The notes: generated by a model from the sequence alone, not told the origin. A DNA stretch of 26,296 nt from M3007 sp033762055 (GCA_033762055.1 JANRLZ010000037.1:1-26296), one strand, 5' to 3'; shown: positions 8,337-17,081, numbered from the stretch's first letter. Translations and numbers: made by a program.

Positions 8337-9386
8337 ATGAAAACCCGCAGTTTACTCGACGGAATCTATGCATTTATCAACCAGCGTCCGGTGTACCATG
8401 CCCTGTTTTGGCTGGCATTGTACAGTACGATGGTCGGAACCAGTTTGCGCCAGGGCATTCCATTGTCCACCACCCTGTGCAATGAAACCATCCAGGCCAT
8501 CTTTTTTGCGGCTCTGGTCTATTTTAACCTGTTGTACCTGATTCCAAATTACCTGGCGCGACACGCATTCATCTACTTCGGACTCGTACTTGCCGCCTGT
8601 GCCATAGTTACCCCTATTGAAGTGCTGGTATTATACCTTGTTTATGCGGGAGCGCCCGATATTCAGGACAACGTGCGGGAGCAGCAGCTCAGTATTTATC
8701 TTGTCAATGTCATCGTAACCATCCTTTCTACCGTATTGCGCGTAGTGATGGACTGGTGGCGTTACCAGACGGAAAAGCAGGTGCTTCTGACCCAAACCAT
8801 GCAGTCGGAATTACGTTTTTTAAAAAGCCAGATCAACCCGCATTTTTTGTTCAACACCCTGAACAATCTTTATGCACTGACGCTTAAAAAAAGCGACAAG
8901 GCGCCTGAAATTGTCCTAAAATTGGCCGAAATTATGCGCTATATGCTTTACGAATGCAACGAACGCCGCGTTCATCTTTCGAAGGAAATCCATTATTTAT
9001 ACAACTATCTGGATCTGGAACGCCTGCGCCAACCCAAGGATGCCGATATCCGTTTTGTAGTGGAAGGTCATGTGAGCGAACAACTGGTAGCGCCACTCAT
9101 GTTTGTACCATTTGTGGAAAACAGTTTTAAACACGGCCTTAATCATGCTACTGCGGGCGGATTTGTACGACTTCGTTTATCCGTTCAGGGCGAGGATCTT
9201 GAGTTTTTTATCGAAAACAGCAAAGTGGAACAGATGCCGCGCCCCAGTCATCCGCGCAGCGGAGGTATCGGCCTGGCAAACGTTCGTCAGCGCCTGCAGT
9301 TGTTGTATCCTGATAATTATGACCTTGAAATTCAGGATGAACCCAATCGCTACGCGGTCACGCTGCGGCTCAAAATGGTTGTTTGA
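8337..9386 (+). CDS. LytS-family sensor histidine kinase (orphan)
   Basis: I start the gene at ATG 8337-8339, giving 349 residues; the frame is open 210 bp further upstream, but that part reads as non-coding leader with no family similarity. Four transmembrane helices lie at about residues 20-36, 50-70, 77-103 and 118-137, with no large extracellular sensor domain. The His_kinase (PF06580) segment has the phospho-acceptor H169 in QINPHFLFNTLNNL. The HATPase part has the N box (VPFVENSFKHG, N262) and G box (SGGIGLANVRQRL). Such kinases normally act with a LytTR response regulator, but none is adjacent. The gene is divergent from the pterin operon and its stop codon touches the terminator stem shared with the amylase gene. 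Confidence 0.92.
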   Translation: MKTRSLLDGIYAFINQRPVYHALFWLALYSTMVGTSLRQGIPLSTTLCNETIQAIFFAALVYFNLLYLIPNYLARHAFIYFGLVLAACAIVTPIEVLVLYLVYAGAPDIQDNVREQQLSIYLVNVIVTILSTVLRVVMDWWRYQTEKQVLLTQTMQSELRFLKSQINPHFLFNTLNNLYALTLKKSDKAPEIVLKLAEIMRYMLYECNERRVHLSKEIHYLYNYLDLERLRQPKDADIRFVVEGHVSEQLVAPLMFVPFVENSFKHGLNHATAGGFVRLRLSVQGEDLEFFIENSKVEQMPRPSHPRSGGIGLANVRQRLQLLYPDNYDLEIQDEPNRYAVTLRLKMVV

Positions 9387-9423
9387 AGGGTTGATGAGAG
9401 GATTAGCCTTCTCATCAACCCTT
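9386..9423. terminator. Bidirectional intrinsic terminator
   Basis: A perfect 14-bp inverted repeat (AAGGGTTGATGAGA at 9386-9399 and its complement at 9410-9423) encloses a 10-nt loop. The left arm begins in the TGA of the kinase gene and the amylase stop is at 9430. T-rich sequence follows on the plus side (TTCCTCC, then TAATTTTT) and the minus side continues CAAAC, so termination of the kinase transcript is better supported than that of the amylase transcript. Confidence 0.85.
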
Positions 9424-9429
9424 TTCCTC

Positions 9430-12267
9430 CTAATTTTTAACTACTTTACTGCTCACAATGCCGCCGTTGGAATCACGTATTACCAGCAGGTACATGCCCG
9501 TGTGCCAATCACTGGCAGGCAGACTGAATGTTTGTTCGCCGGCAGGTAAATGACCCGTATGGTGTTGTGCGACGACTTTTCCCGTCAAATCAAGCACTTG
9601 AACCACCAGATCGCCGGCTTCCAGCATAGAAAATTGCATCAGCAATGCATCGCCGACAGGATTGGGCTGTACCGACAGGTATTCGATAAGTCCGACCGGT
9701 GCTGTGGCGGAGGAAATGATGACTCCCGGTGGCAAAGCGACGTATTTATCCGTGTACAAACGGTATTCGCCTGGCGTCAGCGTAAATGAAGTGGGTACCC
9801 CACTGGTAACCAACAGGGTGTCGCCGGTGTAGTATTCATACCATACTCCAATATGCTGAAAAGCGGGGTTGTTGACCGTCGTGGGTGTTACGCCGATGTT
9901 AGCGAACACCGCCACATTCATATCCGGGTGGTTTAGAAAGATACTGCGTTGTTGTCCACTTGAAATATTCAATTGAAAATCAGTGGTTTCAAACACTTCG
10001 TGGTTTTTGCGCAAAGTGAGTAAGGCCGCCATTACGTCGTGCAATTTGTGGCGATACGGGTCACTGAAATAATCCCAGCGAATGGGCTTGGGAGCGGTGC
10101 GGCAGCCCGGATCAATATTGCCGTTTTCACAATAATTGATGGGGAAATCATAGCCCAACTCACCAAATTGCCAAAACATTTTCGGGCCTGGCACCGTGTA
10201 CAACAAATTGGCAAGCATGCCGATCCGGTTCATGGCGACCTGTGTAGTGCGGATGTTGTGCGACGGCACCTGATTGCCATAGGTTTTGCACTCGTAGGCG
10301 ATACGGTCTTCATCGTGGCTTTCCATATAGCCGATCAGATGCGGCACATTCCAGCCCCGCGTCGTATGTGAAACCCGCGACAGGTCGATTGCATTTGAAT
10401 AGCCCAGGGCAACATTCTTATATTCCTCCCACATTTTCCCCCACAACATCATGCCGTATTCCGCCAGCTCTTTTTCTTCGTCGTTATCGGCGAAATGTTC
10501 GAGAATCACATAACTGGTTGGATCCACCGACCACATAAAATCGGCGTAATCTTTCCAGATGGCTACCCTGGAAGCGTCGTAATTGCCCCAGGCAGGTACA
10601 CTGCCCAGGGTGTTTTTCTGGGTAAATCCTTTCGACAAGTCAAAACGAAAGCCGTCCACCCTGAATTCGCGCAGCCAGTACTCAATGCAGTTTTTTACAT
10701 AGGTTTTGGTCGCCTGCGACTCGTGATTGAAGTCGTTAAAGACATTGAACTCGTGGGTGGCATCCTGATTCAACCAGGGATTATTGGCAGCAGGTTTGCT
10801 AATTGAGGCGTCCCAATACAATTGTGCCAATGGACTCGCGCCGGTAGCCTGGTTGAATACCACATCGAGAATGACGGCGATATTGCGGCGGTGACATTCG
10901 TCAATAAAGGTTTTCAGCGCCTCTGCCGTGCCATAATATTTATCCAGCGACTTGTGAAAGGACGGGTTATAGCCCCAACTGATATTGCCGTCAAACTCAT
11001 TTATCGGCATCAATTCAATGGCGGTAACGCCGAGTTGTTCCAAATAATCCAGCGTATCGAGCAACGTAGGGTAGTCGTGCCGGGCAATAAAATCGCGCAT
11101 CAATAATTCATACACGACCAAATCGGTTTTTTCAGGTCGCTGGTAGTTGTTGGCGGTCCAGTTAAATTCCGGCTGGTTGGTTTGCAACACACTGACAATG
11201 CCGCTTGTTTTGCCGGCAGGGTAGGGTGGCAGGTCGGGAAAAGTGAGGGGAGAGATAAACGCGTCGTTCCAGGGATCGAGTACCAGGGTACTCAAAGGAT
11301 CGGCAATGCGCAGATTTCCATCCACCAGGTATTGAAAACGAACCGGCTGACCGGGCGGCAGACCGGCCAGATCAAGCCACCAAAGCGTGCCGTCCACACT
11401 GCGTTTCATCTGGTGGGTAGACGCCGGCGTCCAGTTATTGAAATCGCCAATGGCATACACGACTTGTTTTTCGGGAGCATACAAGGCCAGACGCACTTCT
11501 CCATTGTCTAAATAATTAATACCCCATTGTGTTCCGGGTGGCGGGTTTTCACTCACCACATTACCCGGCACAAAATAGGTAAAAGAAGAGGTGTCGGTGG
11601 CGTTGGCGGCGGTGGCGATGAATTCAATTTTGTGAACCCCTGTATTGCTCACGTTAATGGTGTGTTGCAATAATTCGGCATTGTTGGCCGATGCAATTTG
11701 TGCGCCATTATCGAGTAATTTAAGATTGGCCGGAACAGACGCCGCCGCCTTTACCGCAATTTGCTGTCCTAAAGAGGCCATGAACAGGGTTGAGGTGGGT
11801 TGTTGTATCAGGGTCTGCAAAGGTGTATTGTCCGGATACACGTCGTAATACATGTCGCTGCCGTCGGCTGCGCGACCGACCACATCACCGGCGGCATTCC
11901 GAAATACAAAAGCCAGTTTCAGCACCGTTTCATTAGGCGGAATATTAAAAAAGGAACTGATGTTGAAGGTTTTGGTCCACAAATTGGGGCCTGCACTGGT
12001 CATTTGCGCTGCGGCGTTGTTGACCGGCCATTGTGTCGCCACGTGTTTCCAGTCGGTCGGGTTCTGGCTGAGGTTGGTGATAACGCCGAAGTGTCCCCAC
12101 ACCGGACTTATGCCTGCCAGGGCGCCATTGCCTTGCGTGGCGTCGTAAGTGATGGTAACGTTATCGCCGACATTGGGGAAAACCGGCTCACAGCTCACTT
12201 GCGCCCCGGCACGGCCGGATAAGAAAAGTAGTGAAAAAACAAAAAAAAGTGTTTGTAGATTATTCAT
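9430..12267 (-). CDS. Secreted GH13 alpha-amylase family glycoside hydrolase with T9SS type A sorting domain
   Basis: The 945-residue protein is predicted to hydrolyse alpha-glucans outside the cell. Residues 1-22 are a signal peptide. Residues about 24-145 form a beta-sandwich resembling starch-binding modules, about 146-235 a second Ig-like region, and about 246-345 an E-set/CBM48-like module (YAIGDFNNWTP). The GH13 barrel spans about 380-770 with the four conserved regions: DVVFNQA at 468-474, GFRFDLSKG with nucleophile D543, VILEHF with acid/base E590, and ESHDEDR with H651-D652. Region I has Gln where many GH13 enzymes have His (N-H). The last 80 residues (SVQPNPVGD...VLDLTGKVV...GMYLLVI) are a type A T9SS sorting domain. 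It starts 30 bp after the trmH stop and may be co-transcribed. Substrate specificity cannot be read from the sequence. Confidence 0.93.
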   Translation of the reverse strand: MNNLQTLFFVFSLLFLSGRAGAQVSCEPVFPNVGDNVTITYDATQGNGALAGISPVWGHFGVITNLSQNPTDWKHVATQWPVNNAAAQMTSAGPNLWTKTFNISSFFNIPPNETVLKLAFVFRNAAGDVVGRAADGSDMYYDVYPDNTPLQTLIQQPTSTLFMASLGQQIAVKAAASVPANLKLLDNGAQIASANNAELLQHTINVSNTGVHKIEFIATAANATDTSSFTYFVPGNVVSENPPPGTQWGINYLDNGEVRLALYAPEKQVVYAIGDFNNWTPASTHQMKRSVDGTLWWLDLAGLPPGQPVRFQYLVDGNLRIADPLSTLVLDPWNDAFISPLTFPDLPPYPAGKTSGIVSVLQTNQPEFNWTANNYQRPEKTDLVVYELLMRDFIARHDYPTLLDTLDYLEQLGVTAIELMPINEFDGNISWGYNPSFHKSLDKYYGTAEALKTFIDECHRRNIAVILDVVFNQATGASPLAQLYWDASISKPAANNPWLNQDATHEFNVFNDFNHESQATKTYVKNCIEYWLREFRVDGFRFDLSKGFTQKNTLGSVPAWGNYDASRVAIWKDYADFMWSVDPTSYVILEHFADNDEEKELAEYGMMLWGKMWEEYKNVALGYSNAIDLSRVSHTTRGWNVPHLIGYMESHDEDRIAYECKTYGNQVPSHNIRTTQVAMNRIGMLANLLYTVPGPKMFWQFGELGYDFPINYCENGNIDPGCRTAPKPIRWDYFSDPYRHKLHDVMAALLTLRKNHEVFETTDFQLNISSGQQRSIFLNHPDMNVAVFANIGVTPTTVNNPAFQHIGVWYEYYTGDTLLVTSGVPTSFTLTPGEYRLYTDKYVALPPGVIISSATAPVGLIEYLSVQPNPVGDALLMQFSMLEAGDLVVQVLDLTGKVVAQHHTGHLPAGEQTFSLPASDWHTGMYLLVIRDSNGGIVSSKVVKN

Positions 12268-12297
12268 AGTCAGAGAGTTTGTTATTCGAACGAGTCT

Positions 12298-13035
12298 TCA
12301 CAATTCAAATTTCGTCATGGGATTGGGTCGGATGGAAGATTTGAACGGCGCCGCCGGATCGCGTTGGACATATACCGGTAATAAATCTGCTGAGTCTTTG
12401 CCAACGGGTATGGCATGTTGTTGATGCCAGGTTTTTTCTTTTAGCATGGATCGCCAGCGATCAAAGAGTTGTTCTTGTTGTGTTTCGGTCAATTTCGAAC
12501 GTTCATCATAATATCCCTGCGCTTCTCTTTGCCGGCGCGCTTCGAACAAGGTAACCGCGCAAGCCACCGAGATGTTCAGACTTTCGGCAAATCCCGACTG
12601 TGGAATCAGAAAATTGCCGTCGGCCAGCGCCAGCGCTTCCCTACTGACACCTTCATCTTCATTACCAAATAAAAGGGCGGTCGGTTGCACCAGATCCAGT
12701 GCATACACCGAGGCGCTTTCTTCACCCAATCGTGTTGCCAAAATTCGCCCGTAGCGCTTGCGTACACGCGCGAAACATTCTTCCAGGTCTTCAAAAACAT
12801 AGACATCTATCCATTTGAAAGTGCCGCCGGAAGTGCGTTTGCCCAGAATCAATCCGCGTTTGTCGAGGTATGGTTTGGTGTAAACAACAAACACCTCGCG
12901 CACCCCTACGGCATCACAAGAGCGCAACACAGCGCTGATGTTGAGTGGATCGAAGATGTTCTCCAAAACAACCGTCAGATCAGGCTGCGATTGCCGAATT
13001 ACGGCGCGGATTTTTTGTTCACGGCTTTCGTTCAC
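12298..13035 (-). CDS. trmH: tRNA (guanosine(18)-2'-O)-methyltransferase, TrmH/SpoU family
   Basis: The 245-residue protein is predicted to methylate the 2'-O of G18 in the tRNA D-loop using S-adenosylmethionine. It follows E. coli TrmH along its length: an N-terminal RQSQPDLTVVLENIFDPLN, the SpoU motif 1 segment ISAVLRSCDAVGV, motif 2 LLFGNEDEGVS and motif 3 IPQSGFAESLNISVACAV, which form the deep-trefoil-knot SAM site. A C-terminal helical extension (LTETQQEQLFDRW) typical of TrmH rather than RlmB is also present. It lies 90 bp downstream of the binding-protein gene and 30 bp upstream of the amylase gene on the same strand. Assignment to G18 is by family similarity. Confidence 0.92.
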   Translation of the reverse strand: MNESREQKIRAVIRQSQPDLTVVLENIFDPLNISAVLRSCDAVGVREVFVVYTKPYLDKRGLILGKRTSGGTFKWIDVYVFEDLEECFARVRKRYGRILATRLGEESASVYALDLVQPTALLFGNEDEGVSREALALADGNFLIPQSGFAESLNISVACAVTLFEARRQREAQGYYDERSKLTETQQEQLFDRWRSMLKEKTWHQQHAIPVGKDSADLLPVYVQRDPAAPFKSSIRPNPMTKFEL

Positions 13036-13125
13036 GATATGTTATAAATGAGGGTGTATGGAAAAATTCAGAAACTGTTTTAATACCTCGTCCGAGATAA
13101 AACCGTTTCCGGGATGCCGGGCGCC

Positions 13126-14445
13126 TCACTCCACCGGCACATAGCCCAGTTTTTCAAATTTCAGCAGGTGTACAAAGGAGTTTTCCAGGTAGTCACAGCC
13201 GCCTGAAGGGCTGTCTAACCCGCCGATGTGGTATATTTTTTTGAAAACAAATTTTCCGCGCAGGGTGCCAAATGGCTGTGCGGTTATTTTTTCGGGAAAT
13301 GAAAGCCCGTAACGCGCCAGCATGCGACAGGTAAACAAGGTTACATCGTAGCCGTTAAAGCCGTCGTCGTCGGGGATGGCGCCTGATTTTTCGTAAAATT
13401 TTTGCTGAAAATCCTTGATTTCCTGCAAGGTATAATCCAGATGCGAGGCTGCGGTAATATGAACATTCAAACTTGACAGATACTCCGGTTCAATGGCTTC
13501 GAAGTATCGCCACTGCGGCATTCCATATACCTCTACCCGATTATTGCCCTTGCTTTCTTTCAATTTGCGCAAAAAAGCCATCACAAAATCCTGGCTGGCC
13601 CAGGAGGGAACAACAAACACAGAAGTACGGCCCGCTCGAAGGTATTTTTTCAGGTCAATTTTGTCAAAATTCAATGTTTCATCCGGCACAACCAATTCAG
13701 TAAATCGCGCTGTTCCACCCATACCTGAGTTTGCATCCTGAAAATAGGGCAAACGGTCGGCTTCTTTTTGTTTGCAAACCAGGGTGATCTGATCCGGCCG
13801 GTGTTGTTTTTTCAGGTACTGGGTAATGGCCTCGCAATGCGCCCGCAACGAGGGGTTGATTTGAATGAAATCAGGGTTTTGTGCGGTTAAATCAGCGCTT
13901 GGACTTTCGGGCGATACCAGAATTTTTCGCCGTTCGCGGGTCCAGCGGGCAAATGCCTCCACATGGCTTCCACGCACCGGCCCGATAAAAACCGAAGCGC
14001 GTTCGAGGCGAGGGTTGGTCATCAATTTTTGGAAATCCTCGTCGTTGGCCTGGGTATCCCAAACATCAACATTGATTTGAATTCCGGCTTCCTGACTAAT
14101 TTGTTCGAGCGCAATTTGTGCGCCGGTGTAAAACTGAACGGCCAGTCTGCTTTTTTCCGATGCCTCATCCCCGTTCATTTGATTGCTTAGAAATGGCAGC
14201 AAATAGGCAAGGTGGTATACGCTGCCGGCTTCCATGTCGGAGTTTTCGGGTTGTTCGTTGCCGTTGCTGATTGGTGGCGCGCCGCTGGTATTGGTTGACC
14301 AGCGAACCGTATCCATGGGCGTCGGTTTTCCTGCGCCGGGTTTGCCTGGAAGGACTGGGCGGGCCGGGTCGCTGCTCCGTCGGGCAGGGTTGCAGGCAAT
14401 GAACAAGATACCCGCGATAAGAGAGAGGAGAAGTCCGTTTTTCAT
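13126..14445 (-). CDS. Periplasmic-binding-protein-like lipoprotein (type 1 fold)
   Basis: The first true ATG in frame (14443-14445) gives 439 residues; the frame reaches 12 bp further only with TTG. Residues 1-17 are hydrophobic and end LFIA-C18, a lipobox, so the protein is probably membrane-anchored. A Pro/Gly/Thr/Asn-rich spacer precedes a domain from about residue 80 (HLAYLLPFLS...FYTGAQIALEQ, IGPVRGSHVEAFARW, KILVSPESPSADL, NGYDVTLFTCRML) that resembles type 1 periplasmic-binding folds of the LivK/LpoA kind. Many Bacteroidota have such proteins without a linked permease, and none is present here. It follows the SUI1 gene by 12 bp in the same operon. The ligand is unknown. Confidence 0.75.
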   Translation of the reverse strand: MKNGLLLSLIAGILFIACNPARRSSDPARPVLPGKPGAGKPTPMDTVRWSTNTSGAPPISNGNEQPENSDMEAGSVYHLAYLLPFLSNQMNGDEASEKSRLAVQFYTGAQIALEQISQEAGIQINVDVWDTQANDEDFQKLMTNPRLERASVFIGPVRGSHVEAFARWTRERRKILVSPESPSADLTAQNPDFIQINPSLRAHCEAITQYLKKQHRPDQITLVCKQKEADRLPYFQDANSGMGGTARFTELVVPDETLNFDKIDLKKYLRAGRTSVFVVPSWASQDFVMAFLRKLKESKGNNRVEVYGMPQWRYFEAIEPEYLSSLNVHITAASHLDYTLQEIKDFQQKFYEKSGAIPDDDGFNGYDVTLFTCRMLARYGLSFPEKITAQPFGTLRGKFVFKKIYHIGGLDSPSGGCDYLENSFVHLLKFEKLGYVPVE

Positions 14446-14457
14446 GTTTGAAGGCAA

Positions 14458-14814
14458 TCAACCGCCTGCTTTTTTTGAGTTTTTATACCCCAGATCGAGC
14501 AACAATTTCAACACTTTGTCGCGATGATCACCTTGAACGAGGATGATACCGTCTTTGGCGCTTCCGCCTGCTGCGCATTTGTTTTTTAACAGTTTGGCCA
14601 GACTTTCCAGCGACTCATCGGAGCCGGTAAAACCTTTTATAGCGGTGGTCTCTTTGCCTCCTTTGCCGCGCTCCAGCCAGATGCGCAGTGTTTGCTGATC
14701 GGGTGTCGGGGTGGCTGTTTCCTGTTCCGGTTCCGATAATTTGAAGTCCGGATCGGTAGAAAACACCAGTCCCCCAAGACCGGAAAAAGTCGGGTTGCTT
14801 TTACTTTTGCTCAT
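14458..14814 (-). CDS. SUI1/eIF1-like (YciH-type) translation factor homologue
   Basis: The 118-residue protein has a low-complexity N-terminal half and a C-terminal SUI1 fold: LRIWLERGKGGKETTAIKGF, LESLAKLLKNKCAAGGSAKDGIILVQGDHRDKVLKLLLDLGY. The GGSAKDG loop is the hallmark of bacterial YciH proteins, homologues of eIF1 that bind the 30S subunit and affect start-codon selection. The start ATG overlaps the TAA of the upstream lipid kinase gene as TAATG, implying translational coupling. The stop is 12 bp before the next start. Its role in this organism is inferred from family only. Confidence 0.9.
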   Translation of the reverse strand: MSKSKSNPTFSGLGGLVFSTDPDFKLSEPEQETATPTPDQQTLRIWLERGKGGKETTAIKGFTGSDESLESLAKLLKNKCAAGGSAKDGIILVQGDHRDKVLKLLLDLGYKNSKKAGG

Positions 14815-15770
14815 TATGTGTCGGAAATATCGGATTCAGCAGATTTTGGAACCAGTATTGTCAGTGCCTGAGGTATTATTTCAAACTCAAGGTCGCCTTC
14901 AATTTCAAGACCTTCACCGTCGAGATGGACGAAGTTATTGCCTTCAACAGCAATTCGGAGTCGGCGCACGGTGAAGTGTTCAACAAATTCGGCGTCGTAG
15001 ATTTTATTGTTTAACAACGCCGGCACGGCGGCAAAATACTGCCAGCGCGGGGCGTCTTTTAATATTACCACCTCAAAAAAACCGTCATCGAGACGAGCAT
15101 CGGGTGCTATCTGGAAATTATAGCCGTACATCGGCCCGTTGGCAATGCTGATGGCGAAACAGTTGCGTTCAAGCGTTTGTCCGTCCAGCTCAATGCGGCA
15201 AGCTCGTGACGTATAACTCAAGCCGGCCTCAATGGATTTGAGTAAATAGGGTAAGAATCCGCGCCAGTGGCTCCCTTTCATCATATTTGAAACCAATCCA
15301 TCAAATCCGATTCCGGCCAGATTGATAAAAAAGCGGCCATTCATAATTCCGCAATCAATTGTTCGCTCTTCGGCGGTATTGATTTTTTTCACCGCCTCAT
15401 CTATTTCCCGGCCGTAGCCGAGGTGCATGGCCAGCCCGTTGCCTGAGCCGGCGGGGATAATCCCCAGAATGGCTGAGGTTCCAAGCATGGCGGAGGCAAC
15501 TTCATTAACGGAGCCGTCGCCACCTACGGCTACCACGATTTCGTAGCCTTCCTCAATGGCTTTACGTGTGAGTTCTGCGGCATGGCCGGGATGTTCGGTG
15601 AGCCAGATGCCATATTCAAATTTTTTATGGTTGAGATGCTTGTCAACGCTGTCGCGAATGTGTTTTTGTAAATTGGTGCCTGCTTTGGGATTAACGATAA
15701 AAACAATGCGCCGGGGGCGGAGCAAATAGGCCAGCAACTCATTTTTTATGACGGGATGGGACGAACGCAT
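14814..15770 (-). CDS. Diacylglycerol kinase-family lipid kinase (YegS/DgkB type)
   Basis: The 318-residue protein belongs to the DAGK catalytic family that phosphorylates lipid hydroxyls with ATP at the cytoplasmic membrane face. Visible landmarks are IVNPKAG at 25-31, the nucleotide-binding GGDGSVNE at 83-90, PAGSGNGLA at 106-114, and the C-terminal beta-sandwich with IAPDARLDDGFFEVVIL and HLDGEGLEIEG. The size is typical of bacterial YegS/DgkB proteins. The actual lipid substrate cannot be told from sequence. The gene ends in a TAATG overlap with the SUI1 gene. Its upstream region is occupied by the MITE-like element, so its promoter may lie in or beyond that element; no exact TAnnTTTG was found there. 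Confidence 0.93.
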   Translation of the reverse strand: MRSSHPVIKNELLAYLLRPRRIVFIVNPKAGTNLQKHIRDSVDKHLNHKKFEYGIWLTEHPGHAAELTRKAIEEGYEIVVAVGGDGSVNEVASAMLGTSAILGIIPAGSGNGLAMHLGYGREIDEAVKKINTAEERTIDCGIMNGRFFINLAGIGFDGLVSNMMKGSHWRGFLPYLLKSIEAGLSYTSRACRIELDGQTLERNCFAISIANGPMYGYNFQIAPDARLDDGFFEVVILKDAPRWQYFAAVPALLNNKIYDAEFVEHFTVRRLRIAVEGNNFVHLDGEGLEIEGDLEFEIIPQALTILVPKSAESDISDT

Positions 15771-15784
15771 TTTGTTTTTCAGTC

Positions 15785-15952
15785 TTAGAAGTTGTTTGAG
15801 TTAATTTGCTGCGGTTGGTCAACGCAGATTTTTGAGCCAATCAAGGTTTGTTTTTGAGGGAATAACGGGTTTTTATTGCTGATAAAATAACCGCAGAGTG
15901 GGCCAGAAAGATACCTGAACAAGCCAGTGAAATTAACTCAAACAACTTCTTA
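15785..15952. mobile_element. MITE-like element with 20-bp terminal inverted repeats and TTA target duplication
   Basis: The left end at 15788-15807 reads GAAGTTGTTTGAGTTAATTT, and positions 15930-15949 are its exact reverse complement. Both ends are flanked by TTA (15785-15787 and 15950-15952). The 162-bp unit has no coding capacity and fills almost the whole 186-bp gap between the pseudouridine synthase stop and the lipid kinase start. This is the form of a non-autonomous miniature element or an IS deletion derivative. A 3-bp TNA-type target duplication would fit a relative of the IS5 family (IS1031 group), but the family is inference. Alternatively it could be a large RNA hairpin formed in the intergenic transcript. 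Confidence 0.65.
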
Positions 15953-15956
15953 AAAT

Positions 15957-17039
15957 TCAGCGGCGCTCATTTACATAGTCACGCCAGCGATCAATGACGC
16001 TTTGGAGGTCGTCGGGCAAGTTTGTTTCAAAACGCATGTGCTCTTTTCGTGAAGGGTGTTCAAACCCCAATACCTTGGCGTGCAAGGCTTGTCGGGGAAT
16101 CAAGGCCATGTTTTCCTCTACAAATTTCCGGTATTTTGAATGAATTGTACCTTTCAATATCTGATTGCCGCCGTAACGGACATCTCCGAACAAGGTATGG
16201 CCGATGGATTTCAGGTGGACGCGGATTTGGTGGGTGCGACCGGTTTCCAAACGGCATTCGATCAGGGTGCAGTAATAAAACCGTTCAATCACCCGCCAGT
16301 GCGTAACCGCCCATTTGCCGTCTTCACCTTCCGGAAAAACCATAAACAGCCGCCTGTCGTTGGGATTCCGTCCGATATTGCCACGGATGGTGCCGGCATC
16401 GCCTTCCATATCGCCCCAAACCAGTGCGTAGTAGCGTCGCTCGATGGTATGGTGAAAAAACTGATTGGCAAGGTGTGTCATGGCGAAGCCATTTTTAGCC
16501 ACTACCATAATGCCCGTTGTGTCTTTGTCGAGCCGGTGTACGATACCGGCTCTGTTGGGTTCGTTGCCTTCTTTGACCGGCAGGTTTTTAGCCTGTTCCT
16601 GTAAATGAAAGGCCACGGCGTTGACCAGCGTGCCGTTGGGTATGCCTACGCCCGGGTGAACGGCAAGTCCGAAAGGCTTGTTAACTACCAGAACATCCTC
16701 ATCCTCGTACACAATGTCGAGCGGAATATCTTGCGGGGTAATATCAAAGTTTTCTTCCAGTGATTTGGGCAGAACAATGGAAATCGTATTGCCGGGTCGA
16801 ACCTTGTAATTGGGTTTGACGTCGCGGTCATCTACCCTGACAGAGCCTGCCCGAATGGCATTCTGTACTTTGTTGCGGGAACGATTCGCCAGCCTGTCCA
16901 TCAAAAACTTGTCGAGCCGGATGGCCGTTTGTTTGGCATCGGCTACGATCTCATGCCGCTCGAAGTATTCTTCGTTCAGCTGTAGTTCCTCTTGCTCAGG
17001 CGACAGCGGCGATGGTGTATCAGTCTGCGGGTGGTTCAT
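15957..17039 (-). CDS. RluD-family 23S rRNA/tRNA pseudouridine synthase
   Basis: With the start at ATG 17037-17039 the protein has 360 residues. An acidic N-terminal tail (1-35) precedes an S4 RNA-binding domain (about 38-95, IRLDKFLMDRLANRSRNKVQNAIRAG in register). The RluA-type catalytic domain then follows, with catalytic D171 in HRLDKDTTG, and later GRTHQIRVHLKSIGHTLFGD and HAKVLGFEHP. It isomerises uridine in rRNA or tRNA; RluD targets helix 69 of 23S rRNA, but the exact target is not readable here. The open frame extends 96 bp further upstream, but that would overlap the preceding gene, and an exact TATCTTTG -7 element at 17082-17089 lies between, which supports the shorter start. Confidence 0.93.
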   Translation of the reverse strand: MNHPQTDTPSPLSPEQEELQLNEEYFERHEIVADAKQTAIRLDKFLMDRLANRSRNKVQNAIRAGSVRVDDRDVKPNYKVRPGNTISIVLPKSLEENFDITPQDIPLDIVYEDEDVLVVNKPFGLAVHPGVGIPNGTLVNAVAFHLQEQAKNLPVKEGNEPNRAGIVHRLDKDTTGIMVVAKNGFAMTHLANQFFHHTIERRYYALVWGDMEGDAGTIRGNIGRNPNDRRLFMVFPEGEDGKWAVTHWRVIERFYYCTLIECRLETGRTHQIRVHLKSIGHTLFGDVRYGGNQILKGTIHSKYRKFVEENMALIPRQALHAKVLGFEHPSRKEHMRFETNLPDDLQSVIDRWRDYVNERR

Positions 17040-17081
17040 TGTGGAAGCGGTGTAATCTTTATGCGGAAATCGGGCCAGGCA

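Noticed and set aside
13036..13125. Imperfect inverted repeat (AAACTGTTTTAATACCTCG with its near complement) as a terminator
   Set aside because: The stem has several mismatches and no clean T tract on the minus strand, so it is too weak to call.
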